The notes under the pieces were generated by a model. That model searched no databases and was not told the origin of the DNA. It saw nothing but the letters and a program-made list of their open reading frames with translations. DNA of 64,000 bases from Acanthochromis polyacanthus (lineage: Eukaryota > Chordata > Actinopteri > Pomacentridae). The position numbers were made by a program, and so were the translations under genes. The stretch is from the NCBI RefSeq assembly GCF_021347895.1, contig NC_067113.1:5562251-5626250 (forward strand), given 5' to 3'. This document shows, piece after piece, positions 1 to 10,361 of the stretch (its first letter is position 1; every line of letters starts with the position of its first letter).

Positions 1-651
1 ATAAGCATTATTTTTAAGCCACTCAGTCCTTGCATAGGATGTCTCAGTAAGTCTCTGAACACAGGGGAAGATTAATGTGTGAACAGCAGATTGTCCGTCC
101 TGGTGACAGAGAGGGCAAATGCAAAACACAAACATGGAAGTTGTCATTACATGCAGTGAGATGCATTCATTGATGAAGCCCTAATCTTGGAGACTGATCT
201 GTGATGTACTGTTCACCGAGGTGTGATATTTATTGTTTGACATCAGAAGCAGTTCTGAAACCAATTTACACTAGAGCTCTGGGATTTTTTATCCATTAAC
301 TATGGAATCATTAGTTAATAAATACAATGGGCTCTTTTTACTCCAACTAGGAGGTGTAGTTATGAGTCTGTTTGTCACAGTACTCAAACAGATGAATGGA
401 TTTGCATGAAAGGTCAGACATGAAACAAGGACCAAGTGATTAGATTTTGGCAGTGATGCAGCTTATAGTCTGGATCCACAGATTTGTTGAAGATATTTGT
501 ACATTGCACAATCACTTTCTGGTTACAACATAATTCCATGTGTATTCTTTGATAGTTTTGTTGTCTTCAGTATTAATCAATTTACAAAAATTTAATAATA
601 AAAATTGAATGACAAAGTATTTCCAAACTTTCGATTTCATTCATGTTCATT
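1..651. other. No recognisable feature
   Basis: AT-rich unique-looking sequence. I see no open frame of note, terminal repeats or tandem structure here. Confidence 0.5.
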
Positions 652-815
652 GGGGCGGCTGTGGCTCAGGTGGTAGAGCGGGTTGTCCAATGATTGAAGG
701 GTTGGCGGTTTAATTCCCGCTCTCGCCTAGTCATGTGCTGTTGTGTCCTTGGGCAAGACACTTTACCCGCCTTGCCTCCAGTATTGTGTGAATGTTGGTG
801 GTGGTAGGAGGGGCT
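652..815 (+). repeat. tRNA-derived SINE
   Basis: The head carries internal RNA polymerase III promoter boxes: an A-box-like TGGCTCAGGTGG at 662-673 and a B-box-like GGTTTAATTCC at 707-717, spaced as in a tRNA. It is followed by the stretch TCCTTGGGCAAGACACT that I recognise from common fish SINEs. No discriminator or CCA context suggests a working tRNA gene. The 3' end is unclear. The call rests on promoter boxes plus recall of the family consensus. Confidence 0.7.
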
Positions 816-1769
816 GACAATGTTTACATTATGTTGACACATGCATAGACAACTACCATTTTCTGTCTATTACATTAAAGTTAACTGAGCAATGTAATGC
901 TTCTCAGACAATGTTCCAAACTTACAGGGTTTGTTTTTTGTAGTTATTTCTTTGTATTTTATTAGTATTCATGATGGATATCAGAAACACCTAATGTCCC
1001 TTCTAAACTACAAATAACACTAAATCTAAAAATACATACATTGTGTGTTGATTGAGCTACACCTGACTTATGACTTCAGGAAGAAGCTACAGTATAAAGC
1101 TGGTTCAGACTGGTGCAGCAGCTGGTACATTGAGAAGCACTTCACACCAGCGGGCCAAACTGAAGTAATCTGCAGGTGTTTGCATTTATTTTAACAGTTT
1201 AGAGAGAGACTGAATTCAGGGACAGACAGAGAAAGGGATGACATTCAACAAAGATCTCTCAGCCAAGAACTGATTCCACACAGTGCCGTTATAGCTTATG
1301 TACCTTTCACCATGAGGCCAGCAGTCACCCAAAGTCTGTGGTATTTTTAGAACACCTGTATGTTTTTTCACCTACCTCAGTGTACAGTATTTGCCTCATG
1401 TCTCTTCCCCTACACCATCCTTCAGCTCTTCTACACTCCTTTAGAAGGCACGTCTTAAGGCTTTAAAACCTTTGATGTGGAGGAAAATTTAGATGTTCAA
1501 CACACTAGATTCATTCCTCACTCATTTTCACCAAAGGCCTATTAAACACCAAAAGTAGGCAGCTAAAAGTAATTCTGGAGATTCCCTCCAGACAGACTCT
1601 CTGAACTGAATAATAATTTGTGTCAGGAAGTTTCTTTTGGCTGGTTAAACACTGACATTCAGCTCATACTGTAGTTCATAACAGTCTGACCGCACTTTGC
1701 TATCATTGTATTTCTTTAAACCAATCACAGGCATCAGGGGTGGAGCTAAATAAAGGATGCAACTTCAGT
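816..1769. other. No recognisable feature
   Basis: Unique-looking AT-rich sequence. No coding frame, terminal inverted repeat or tandem array is evident. Confidence 0.4.
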
Positions 1770-2122
1770 GTTCCATCAAAATTATCAATTTCGCCTTGCA
1801 GCTAGAAGAACCCCAGTTTGCACCTTCACTTTCCCAGGATTTTTCTGTATGGAGTTTGCATGTTCTCCCTGTGCATGCGTGGGTTTTCTCCAGGTACTCT
1901 GGCTTCCTTCCACAGTTCAAAAACATGCTTAGAACAATTGGTAACTCTAAATTGTCCATAGGTGCGAATTTGAGTGTTCTTGTTTGTCTCTATGTGTAGC
2001 CGTCTGTTCGATTGCTGACCTGTTCAGGGTGTCTCCTGCCTTCACCCCAATTCAGCTGGGATAGACTCCAGCCCCATGCGACTCTAATGAAGAGTAAGTG
2101 GTGTATAGATAATGGATGGATT
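1770..2122 (+). repeat. Decayed tRNA-derived SINE with (ATGG)n tail
   Basis: The body matches the SINE copies at 2883-3252 and 14430-14790, for example GGAGTTTGCATGTTCTCCCT, the 'tctaaattgtccataggtgcga' region and the final AGCTGGGATAGACTCCAGCC followed by ATAATGGATGG. The tRNA-like head is badly eroded, so this is an older copy than the other two. Short apparent reading frames on both strands are by-products of the repeat. Confidence 0.8.
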
Positions 2123-2871
2123 TCCATTCAGGAAGATAAATCCTGTCATTAAACTGGATAATCCACTGAAGCAGGGACTAGCGTTGTTTTATCTAAATTG
2201 TCATCAAAACTTGAACATTTCAGTGTGATTGGTTTCTCAGAGGTTGTTGTTGGGGCACATATTAAAGTTCATTTGAAAACTTCAACAAAAGATTGCAAAA
2301 GGAGAGGAAAAAAAATTAGCTGACATGAGCAGCCAATGGCAGGATTTTACTTGCAGCCTACATCTGGAGTGTCGACGAGAAAATGGTCATCATTGATGTA
2401 AGTTTCTTATCGTTTCATAGACAAGATTAATATTTATATGTTGACACACTCACAATGAGTCACAGCTTCTGAACCTATGCATATTTAGGGTTCTCTATAT
2501 TTTTGTACAGCATTTCTTAGTTACTCTGTCAATAGACTCTTGTGTTCCAAAAGTGCATTGCAAAGGAATTTGTGTGATGTTCAGCTCCTTCTCTATGGAG
2601 ACAGATGATAGAGCTGGGAGTCCAGTTGTAGTCCTTGAGTCTGAGAACCTGGAGGGTGACTGTGGATGGTGGTTTTGTTGGGGCAAAGAATGTGAGGGCA
2701 TACTGACCCCTGCTTCAGAGAAAAGTCAGTAGCTCATTTGGACTGTTCTCGTTGTCAAGGCTAAACTGTGCTGCATAGCTCTAGTAGGTGCACATTGCCT
2801 CATGGGAAGCTCCTCAGCAGTCTACGTCTATGGTAGCAAAACTAACACTATAGCAGAGACCACATATTGGC
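2123..2871. other. No recognisable feature
   Basis: No gene, RNA or repeat could be supported in this stretch. Confidence 0.4.
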
Positions 2872-2882
2872 CATGTTTACAT

Positions 2883-3252
2883 CCATCCATCCATCCATTC
2901 TATATACACCGCTTTATCCTCATTAGGATCGCGGGGTGTCCTGGAGCCTATCCCAGCTGACTCGGGCGAAGGCAGGGGACACCCTGGACAGGTCACCAGT
3001 CTGTCGCAGGGCTACATATACAGACAAACAATCACACTCACATTCACACCTACGGGAAATTTAGAGTAATCAATTAACCTTAGTATATTTTTGGACTGTG
3101 GAAGGAAGCCGGAGTACCTGGAGAAAACCCACACATGCACAGGGAGAACATGCAAACTCCATGCAGAAAGATCCCAGGCCCACCCTGGGATTGAACCGGG
3201 ATCTTCTTGCTGCAAGGCGAAAGTGCTAACCACTAGGCCACTGTGCAGCCCC
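2883..3252 (-). repeat. tRNA-derived SINE, full length, minus strand
   Basis: The plus strand shows the (CATC)n tail first (2883-2900) and the tRNA-like head last (about 3180-3252, with a B-box-like region near 3192-3205). It is flanked by near-perfect 11-bp target duplications, CATGTTTACAT at 2872-2882 and CACGTTTACAT at 3253-3263, with one mismatch. Direct repeats of this kind are the signature of LINE-dependent retroposition. Confidence 0.85.
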
Positions 3253-4042
3253 CACGTTTACATGAGACCGTTAATTCCTCTTTCATTCACAATTAAAGTT
3301 AATTCCGCTTTAAAATCTCCTTGTAAACACTTAATTCCGAATTAAAAAGTTAATTCTAAATAAACTTCATTCCGAATAAGCTACTGGATTTATTCCGATG
3401 TTAATTCTGAATAAACGAATTCCTGTGTATGTTCTATTAATGTATACAGTTAAATCTGCTTTAGTTAATTACGGTCATTCTGCGCACGCTTGGCTCCCCA
3501 CGTAGTGATGACGTAATAACGTACACGTTCTGCGACCTTACTGGCGCGAGCACATTCTTGCAAGATGGCAGTAGCTACATATACAAGCAACAAGCACTGA
3601 ATGCACTTTTTGCCTCTTCTTCACTTAAGATGTAATGAAAGGAAGGCACTGATTATATGTTTAGGATATGTAACAGTCTTAGTAGCTACTAATTTATTAC
3701 CAGTTTTGTAAATAGTGCAGAGACTAGTTGTAGTAGTAGTACTTCAAATAGGTTTTGTGATTGTGCACGTTATATGATATTTATGTAAGTTTCACTCAAA
3801 TACATGCACTCTGTTCTGCAGAATATGCCAATAATTAATCCCCTTGACTGACTCATAAGGGAATTTCCCACTCTTTCTCCTGATGGCAGGAAATATTGTG
3901 CATTCCTGTGTGGCAGATGCACTATTGCTTTCTTCACCATACCACTGCATGAAATAGCAATAAATAATGTTCATATGAAAGTTTTCAGAAGTAAAGAGGT
4001 GACAACTCTTATCTAAACATGTCAGTTATTCCTTGTTTTCAG

Positions 4043-4857
4043 ATGATGACTCTACCTTGGAGGGACCATCTACTTGCACAACAAGTACGAGTTCAACAAG
4101 CCGGTCATCTACCCCTCTTACTGACCAGGTTGTTGGTGCTAGATCTGTTTTCTGAATACATTTTTTATTATATTCTTGATGAGAACCACTTTGACCTGTT
4201 TGGTCTATGTACAGGCTGTTGGTGAGACACCTGAGTCAGAAGATGAAAAACCTGGTACCTCCCAGTCATTTGAAGGAGACTCCACATTAACAGCAATACA
4301 GGATGCTGCAGGGGTTCAGCCCAGTGGCAAAATAAGTAAGTGTAATGAAATACGTGACTTCTAAATTTGTGTGTTTTTGTTAGTTCCAGCTCCTTGCATT
4401 ATAACACATTTTTTTCTTCACTTATGAACATAAATTATACTGACAATTGTGTCAATTGTTTTGTATAGGAGGGAAGACACTCAAGGCCAGATCTGGGTAT
4501 GAGCGGGCTTTCAAGACTTGGTCAGAGCAGCAAAGGCAGATGCTTCAGGAGATGCAGGAGCATCAAAATCAGTGGAGTCTGCAGCAACAGTAGCGCCAAG
4601 AGGAGAGAGAAAGAATGTTTCAACAACAGGAGGAAAAGTTATTAACTAGACTCCTCGAACAAAACTCCAAATCTACGGAGAAATTGTTTGGACTAATGTT
4701 TGAAGGACTCCGGACGCTATTACCCACTCCACAAGCAGGCCCACCTCCCTTTCAGTATTTTAACATGCAACAACAATACCACCACCAGTCTCAACACGCA
4801 CAACACCCAAATGCAGGGCCATCGGCTGAGTCTGAGAATAGGATGTATAATTTGTAG
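4043..4857 (+). pseudogene. Three-exon Gln-rich coiled-coil protein fragment, possibly the accessory gene of a PIF/Harbinger element
   Basis: Three stretches join in frame through consensus splice sites: about 4043-4128, 4215-4335 (donor GTAAGT) and 4469-4857 (acceptor TATAG). The predicted product begins with an acidic Ser/Thr-rich region, continues with a second acidic segment and ends in a Gln/Glu-rich probable coiled coil, then a short Pro/Gln/His-rich tail. A TAG at 4591-4593 falls in a run of CAG/CAA codons and probably arose from CAG, so the frame is interrupted. The 5' part, including any DNA-binding domain, was not found. Composition resembles the C-terminus of Myb/SANT-like accessory proteins of fish Harbinger elements, and the flank at 3264-3480 has a TTAATTCCGAATTAAA-type texture common in such elements. 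The family assignment is inference. Confidence 0.35.
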
Positions 4858-5259
4858 TAGTTTATGTGCTCTGTAGTAGTTTGTGTGCATAATTGTTTTT
4901 CTGATGTGTGTTTTTTGTATTAAAGTTTTCCTTTTTGCTTGAAATGGTGCTTTGTGTAATTGTTTTTCAATTATTCTTTTTAGATTGTTGTCTAGGGTTT
5001 ATCTAGAAGTTGTCTTTGGCAGCCAGTGAGTAAACTAACATTCCATTACATTTAACCATTATAAATAATAAAGCAAGATTCAAAAATAGATTAAGAGAAG
5101 CGGTATTTAGCAAGGAAGTCAGCTTCTAGTTGGTTGGTTTATTCTGAAATTCTGAGTGTGTAAAATGGAATAAATTTTTATTTATTTTATTTATTTTTAT
5201 TTTATTTTTGTTGTTGTTTTGGTTCTGGTTGGTTTCAACAATTTAAGGGTTGAATTCCA
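4858..5259. other. AT-rich 3' flank of the Gln-rich gene fragment
   Basis: A TTAAAG/ATTAAA-like polyadenylation context lies near 4920, then low-complexity A/T sequence with T-rich runs at about 5175-5220. No coding signal. Confidence 0.3.
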
Positions 5260-5432
5260 TTGCTTCTCATATTATTAGTATTTTATTTAGATTTAGTTAT
5301 ATTTTAATTGTAAGGACTGTATTTTATGGTATTATGTTTGAAGTTTGAAATGTAAATTTTTGGACCCCAGGAAGAATAGTCTTCACTGCAGTGAGGACTA
5401 ATGGGGATCCATAATAAACATAAACATAAACA
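5260..5432 (+). repeat. LINE 3' end with short tandem tail
   Basis: The stretch TGGACCCCAGGAAGAATAG followed by CTAATGGGGATCCATAATAAA and an (AAACAT)n tail matches the 3' end I recall for widespread fish non-LTR retrotransposons. No reverse-transcriptase coding remains attached, so this is a severely 5'-truncated insertion. Confidence 0.55.
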
Positions 5433-5611
5433 TATTGAAGAGTCCAGTAACTGTGTTTTTCAACAATGACACTTAAAATTCAGTTCAATTGATATGACTT
5501 AATTGTGACCTGACACTGTAGCCTATTACTTACAGGAATGGTAAAGTATGTAGTCTCACCTCCTCAAACCTTAAAGTTCATACACAAACAGTCTGAAGGC
5601 ATGTCAACTAT

Positions 5612-5664
5612 GGGAATGGCTAGTGGCTACGTCATCGGGGCCCAATACGTCACTTCCGAGTCCA
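5612..5664 (+). repeat. Left terminal inverted repeat of ISL2EU element
   Basis: Pairs with 10307-10359. The shared GC-rich core includes CGGGGCCCA and CACTTCCGAGTCC. It would be the transposase recognition end. Confidence 0.85.
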
Positions 5665-5681
5665 AACCAAACCGCGGTATA

Positions 5682-7782
5682 ATGGTGCAGTGCTGTGTTC
5701 CTTGTTGTAACAACAGAAATGATGTTAATAAAACAATTTCGTACTACCGATTTCCTCTGGATAAAAAAGAGAAGAGGAGATGGCTTAAAATGATACGGTT
5801 AGTTGGATCTCAAATCATGAAAAACGCAATTAAATGTAGGCTAGCGCTAGCAGCTAACATTAGCTAGCTAGTATTAGCCCGAAACGTTAGCCTAAATAAG
5901 GTAACCTGCTTATGTTATGATGGAGTGTGTGAGCCAAAAAAACACAGATGTAGAGATTAAAATCATTATTTACGAGAATAAAGTCATAATTAACCAGATA
6001 AAGTAGTTATTTACGAAATTAAAGTTGTTATCAACGAGTTTGAGGTGATTATCAATGAGAATAAAGTCATATTTTACAAGATTAAAGCCATTTACGTAAA
6101 TGAAGTTATAATTTAGGAGATCTAAACCATAATTTATAAGATGTACGTTATTTACTAGATTACAGTTATTTATGACTGTCATTTCCAAGATGAAAAGCAT
6201 TATTTACAAGGTTAATTATTTATGACAAGTCATTACTTACAAGAATAAGGGCATTTTAAAGATGTAAGTCATTGTTTGTGAGAATAAAGTCATTATTTAC
6301 AATTTACAAGATTAAAGTTATTGTTTTTTAATTTAAATTTGCAAAATTTTGCTGCTTTTGCAGAAGGGGGCTTGAGGGGGAAATCACCAAGCCATTCAGA
6401 GGATTTTTTTTTTGTTTCTCAAAATGTAGTATTATATTTAAGATTTTGGATCCAGATCCACTGCAGTATCTCCTGTACTAACACAAAAGGATTGTAGTAT
6501 CTGTGCTGCATCTAAAATCATAATACTATGATGAGGGATGCAAAAAACGAACACTGCAGTTTGTCTGCATGCAGCAAAATTTGTTTTATGTTCTTTCTTT
6601 TTTTATTTTTTCAGGTGTAAAGATTTCACCCCCAACCAACACTCACGGGTCTGTGGATGGCACTTTCCACATGGCAAAGCTGCTGGGCCGACGCGGTTTG
6701 CCTGGAATGAGGGAAATACTTTCCCTGACCAAATCGACCATGCAACCAAATGCAGAAAGGAACTGCTCCCTGCCACTGTAGAGGAGGAAGGAAGATCTGA
6801 ACCAGGCCCAAGTCATGTTGACACTGCTCAACAGACCCCAAGTACTTCTGATGTTTTGGTGCTCCAAATTGAGAATGACATGCTCAGAAAAGAAAATGAC
6901 AAACTAAAGCAAGAATTGGAAAAACAAAAACAAACATTTTCCTTTAGTCAAATCTCCTCCCACCCCGACAGAGTCAACTATTACATTGGTTTGCCAGATG
7001 CTGCCACAGTCTTCTTTTTGGAGGCCCTTCTTTCCAAATTTGATCTTCAGTACCACTTTGATTGGAATGTCCAAAAAATGCCCCTAATTGATCAGTTGCT
7101 CTTGACTTTGATGAAGCTCCGATTGAATTGTGGTGTCCTAGACCTTTCTACAAGATTTAATTGCTGCCGTGCCACAGTCACCAACGTCTTCATCACCATC
7201 TCCAGTGCCCTGCATGACATTTTGTATGTTGGCATGATGGCAAACAAAATCCCTTCCAGATTCAAGAACCAAACCTCACTGCCAGATTGCTTCCAGCCAT
7301 TTCCAAACACAGAAAGTTTGGACACCCAAAGTCATCTATACAGTCATTACAAAGGATATACCATGCTTAAGGCTCTGATTGGCGTGGCACCAAATGGAGT
7401 TATAACTTTTGCTAGTGACCTATATGGTGGAAGCACATCGGACAAAGCAATAACAGCAGACTGTGGAGTACTTCAACAGCTAGAAGCAGGTGACATGGTG
7501 ATGGCTGACAAGGGCTTCACTATTCGAGACATTTTGCCTTCAGGTGTATCACTAAACATCCCAACATTCCTTGTCAACGGACAGTTCACAATGGAGGAAG
7601 TTAACCACAACAGACTTATTACCAGTGCAAGAGTTCATGTGGAGCGTTCCATTCAGCGCCTGAAAACATTTCACATTTTGTCCTACATCCCATACCAGTA
7701 TAAAAAGCATGCCAACAAGATACTTAAAGTTTGCGTTTGTCTCACAAATTTACAGATCCCCATTCTCCGTGAAATAGCATGA
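5682..7782 (+). CDS. ISL2EU transposase: THAP zinc finger, coiled coil and DDE_Tnp_4 domain, two exons
   Basis: Exon 1 runs 5682-5797 (donor GTTAGT) and exon 2 runs 6615-7782 (acceptor TTTTTCAG). The join is phase-consistent (R39 is split by the intron) and gives 1284 nt, an uninterrupted 427-residue protein. The start ATG at 5682 lies just inside the left TIR. Residues 1-60 form a THAP-type C2CH finger: CCVPCC near the start, VCGWHF from exon 2. Residues of about 125-150 are a charged probable coiled coil. The C-terminal half is a HARBI1-like DDE_Tnp_4 nuclease with the acidic triad visible: D263 in PDCFQPF, D337 in MADKGF and E382 in HVERSI, plus the motif YGGSTSDKAIT. It is expected to bind the TIRs and cut DNA in the nucleus. 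No stop or frameshift was seen, so activity is possible but untested. Confidence 0.85.
5955..6330. repeat. Degenerate minisatellite in the transposase intron
   Basis: About 15 imperfect copies of a roughly 21-bp unit resembling ATTATTTACGAGAATAAAGTC are strung together, with units varying in length. It lies inside the 817-bp intron of the transposase gene. Open frames on either strand here are periodic artefacts. Confidence 0.75.
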
Positions 7783-7985
7783 ACTGCCTCTGTCTGTCTG
7801 TCACAGTATCAGCCAAAAAAATTTCTTTGTATAGCCAGTCACTTCACACATCACCTATAACTGTACCCAGACCTACAACCTGCAGCTAAAGCCCACCCTC
7901 AGCAAGATTAAATAACTATGAGTAAAACTGAACTTTCCACATTCTTATGTATTGAAAAATGCTTGGTTTTCACTGAACCCGTAGT

Positions 7986-8034
7986 CACATTGTATCGATA
8001 CCGAGATATGAATTTTTGTCCATATCGTTCAGCC
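7986..8034 (-). repeat. Short hAT-like terminal fragment
   Basis: The reverse complement begins CTAGGGCTGAACGATATGG, the terminal pattern of a common fish hAT MITE, and continues TTCATATCTCGGTATCGATAC. The other end is not present nearby. Weak because only one end is seen. Confidence 0.35.
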
Positions 8035-8567
8035 CTAGTTTCTCTGTGTCATTGTTCTCTCCTCCAAGTCTGTTTTATTGTCCATATGAATTTTGATATA
8101 TGAAATGTATTAATATTGATTTTTCCTTTCTAATCAATTTTCCCAAACTGAAATGTTGAAGAATAAATCTGAGATTCTCTCTAAGGTCTATGTTTGTCTG
8201 TTACAACATTATATTCTCAAGATGATTTACTTTTTTTCCACCATCAGCTGAATGAATAATTGGGGATGTATTTGGATATCCATTTGACAGCCTAGGTGCA
8301 AGGGATGCTGAACTACTTAAAAACAAATCTTCACACTGGTTATATTGCTCCCACTCAATTTATTATGACTGCATTTGATTAAGCTTGTTACTGCTTATTT
8401 TTTAAATAATAAATAACACAACATAAAACAGCAGTTTAACTGGTACAAATGCACAGATGCTGATAAAACTTATAAACAAGTAAACTTTGGGGAGGTTTCA
8501 ACAGTCAGAATGACGAACTAGAACAGGTAAAGAATGCAGGGTCAATAATACAGGGTCAATACAATAT

Positions 8568-10290
8568 TTAACATTTACCATCTGATAGAATGTGGGGCAG
8601 GAGACAATTCTTATAAAAGGTTTCTAAAACAGTTATGTTGTTTGCCCATGCTGGATCTTTATGAATGACCATGATTTCAAGATCCAGAGGAGTCCATACC
8701 ACCAGATGACAGGTGCCAGCTCCTGTCAGGTACAGGTTGCCCTGAATCTGATGCCAGTGGTTGTGGGTCTGCTTCAGTGTCAGTAACCCAGTGACTTCAT
8801 CCTGTTTGAGAAAAAACTCCTTTGCCTCTGCTGCCTGAATTACGGTCTTCTGTCTGGCTGCATAGGGACATTTTATCTCAATGATGCAGTCATCGGATAC
8901 CATCCCATCTGGGGAGCCACCAAGCAGGCCACTGTCAGAGAGGAACACTCCGCTCTCCTGGATGGTCACACCAGTGTGCTTCATGTATTCTTCTTTGGCC
9001 TTTTGCTCATGAACAATTCCCCAATCACAAGCCTGGGGGCAAAAAGAGAATTTCATACACAATGTGTAAGGATTATTACAATTTGTTATTACAAAACAAA
9101 GGTAGAGAAGGAAAGATACAGTGCCTTGCGAAAGTATTCGGCCCCCTTGAACTTTTCAACCTTTCGCCACATTTCAGGCTTCAAACATAAAGATATAAAA
9201 TTTTAATTTTTTGTCAAGAATCAACAACAATTGGGACACAATCGTGAAGTGGAATGAAATTTATTGGATATTTTATACTTTTTTAACAAATAAAAAACTG
9301 AAAAGTGGGGTGTGCAATATTATTCGGCCCCCTTGCATTAATACTTTGTCAAGTTGTGCCAAAGATGACAGTGCCCATTCTCTGTCCTCCTGGGTGACAG
9401 GTCGTTTAATTCCAGCTGAAAAATAGCATAAAAGGGATGACGGTAACTGATGTGGACTCAAGTGAGAATACCACCTCACCTAACTACTGTCAGTAGCACC
9501 ATTCATTTACAACAAACCTTAAAACCAGGCTTAGAATTTAGCAGTAACTAAACGTATGGTCATGGTTTTTCAATGATATCAAAACAGAAAGCACGATTAC
9601 TCCAAGTACTTACCTTTTGACGTGGAGGGTGCAATCACAGACACCTTCTTCGCTGCGATATTCTCTGTTTTGGGTGCAGTGGGCCTCTTCCACACACACT
9701 CGACATCTGTCCGTGTACAATTCTTCTCTGCCCAAATGAGGAGAGCAGCTACATGGTGGCACTTGGCCCTCCCGATTGCACAGGAGCAGGTACTTGCCCT
9801 CACCTCCTGTCCCTCAACGTGTACCTGAGTAAAAACGACGTTGCTAGCCCTCACAAAAATCCCTGTAACATTGCTGAAAGGCAGAGCAATGCTCTGTTTC
9901 GCTAGGTGGTGCTAACAACTACGTAACGTCCTTAGCTGTCTAACCTGTGTTGGGCTTGTAAGACATTTCCAGTCAGTTAACTTGTCAACAAACCATATAT
10001 ACTTATTCTAACATACCTAAATAAACAATAGTTAACGTTACACAAGTAGAGTAAAATTAGCTTGATGGCTGACACTCTTCTGTTAGCTAGCTCCTCACTC
10101 ACCTCAACCTCGTAAATTTTACTTTTCATTGAAGCCTGTACTTTCCCTTTCAGACTTCCACCTGGCAGCACACTAACATTTACAACTCTGTCAGAGTTGT
10201 AGGAGTTTAACTGACTTTGGGAAGTCGGCAAAATACGATGTGACCGTAAAAAAAGTGACCGGTTCTCTCGCAACAGCCATTGCTGTTTAC
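8568..10290 (-). pseudogene. ISL2EU accessory gene: SWIM zinc finger and YqaJ-type nuclease, internally deleted
   Basis: Four coding blocks can be read on the minus strand: about 10290-10103 (N-terminus, donor GTGAGT), 9824-9614 (donor GTAAGT), 9415-about 9353, and 9032-8568 (acceptor CCCCCAG, ends TAA). The second block holds a SWIM finger (CSC, then CHH). The last holds the YqaJ/lambda-exonuclease-like fold: GGSPDG, EIKCPY (the ExK pair) and HWHQIQGNLY with the conserved Gln. The reading frame carries from block 2 to block 3. Block 3 is cut off by a Tc1 fragment, and the expected start of the YqaJ domain (a WLxxRxxRxTAS-like segment) is missing. The N-terminal ATG also appears out of frame with the rest near a T run. 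A DNA-processing role beside the transposase is the family hypothesis. This copy is non-functional. Confidence 0.75.
9119..9352 (+). mobile_element. Truncated Tc1-like fragment (left end only)
   Basis: It starts after TA (9117-9118) with CAGTGCCTTGCGAAAGTATT and continues with the known Tc1 flank (TTTCAGGCTTCAAACATAAA). A second TTCGGCCCCCTTGC block lies at about 9323. There is no right inverted repeat and no transposase. It ends abruptly inside a coding exon of the YqaJ gene, implying insertion followed by a deletion that removed the rest of the Tc1 and part of the host gene. Confidence 0.7.
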
Positions 10291-10306
10291 ACGAGCTGCA
10301 AGCAGG

Positions 10307-10359
10307 TTGGACTCGGAAGTGACGTACTGGGCCCCGATGACGTCACACTAGCCATCCCC
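10307..10359 (-). repeat. Right terminal inverted repeat of ISL2EU element
   Basis: Inverted partner of 5612-5664, followed by AT at 10360-10361. Confidence 0.85.
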
Positions 10360-10361
10360 AT

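Larger units (their letters stand above)
5612..10359. mobile_element. Nearly full-length ISL2EU (IS4EU) DNA transposon
   Basis: Both ends carry a roughly 50-bp terminal inverted repeat: left 5612-5664 (starts GGGAATGGCTAG), right 10307-10359 (reverse complement starts GGGGATGGCTAG). They share GACGTCATCGGGGCCCARTA and CGTCACTTCCGAGTCCAA. The dinucleotide AT flanks both sides (5610-5611 and 10360-10361), the 2-bp target duplication I associate with this group. Two convergent genes lie inside: a THAP/DDE transposase on the plus strand and a SWIM/YqaJ nuclease on the minus strand, the known ISL2EU gene pair. Later damage includes a Tc1 fragment at 9119-9352. Confidence 0.85.

Noticed and set aside
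652..720. Functional tRNA gene
   Set aside because: A and B boxes are present, but the arms do not fold into a proper cloverleaf and typical SINE sequence follows.
3012..3233. Proteins encoded in SINE copies, with relatives at 14559-14864 and 24902-25144
   Set aside because: The same frame appears in every copy because the SINE sequence is conserved. There is no start context, domain or evidence of translation.
5970..6200. Asn/Leu-rich minus-strand protein
   Set aside because: Periodic frame produced by the minisatellite in the transposase intron.
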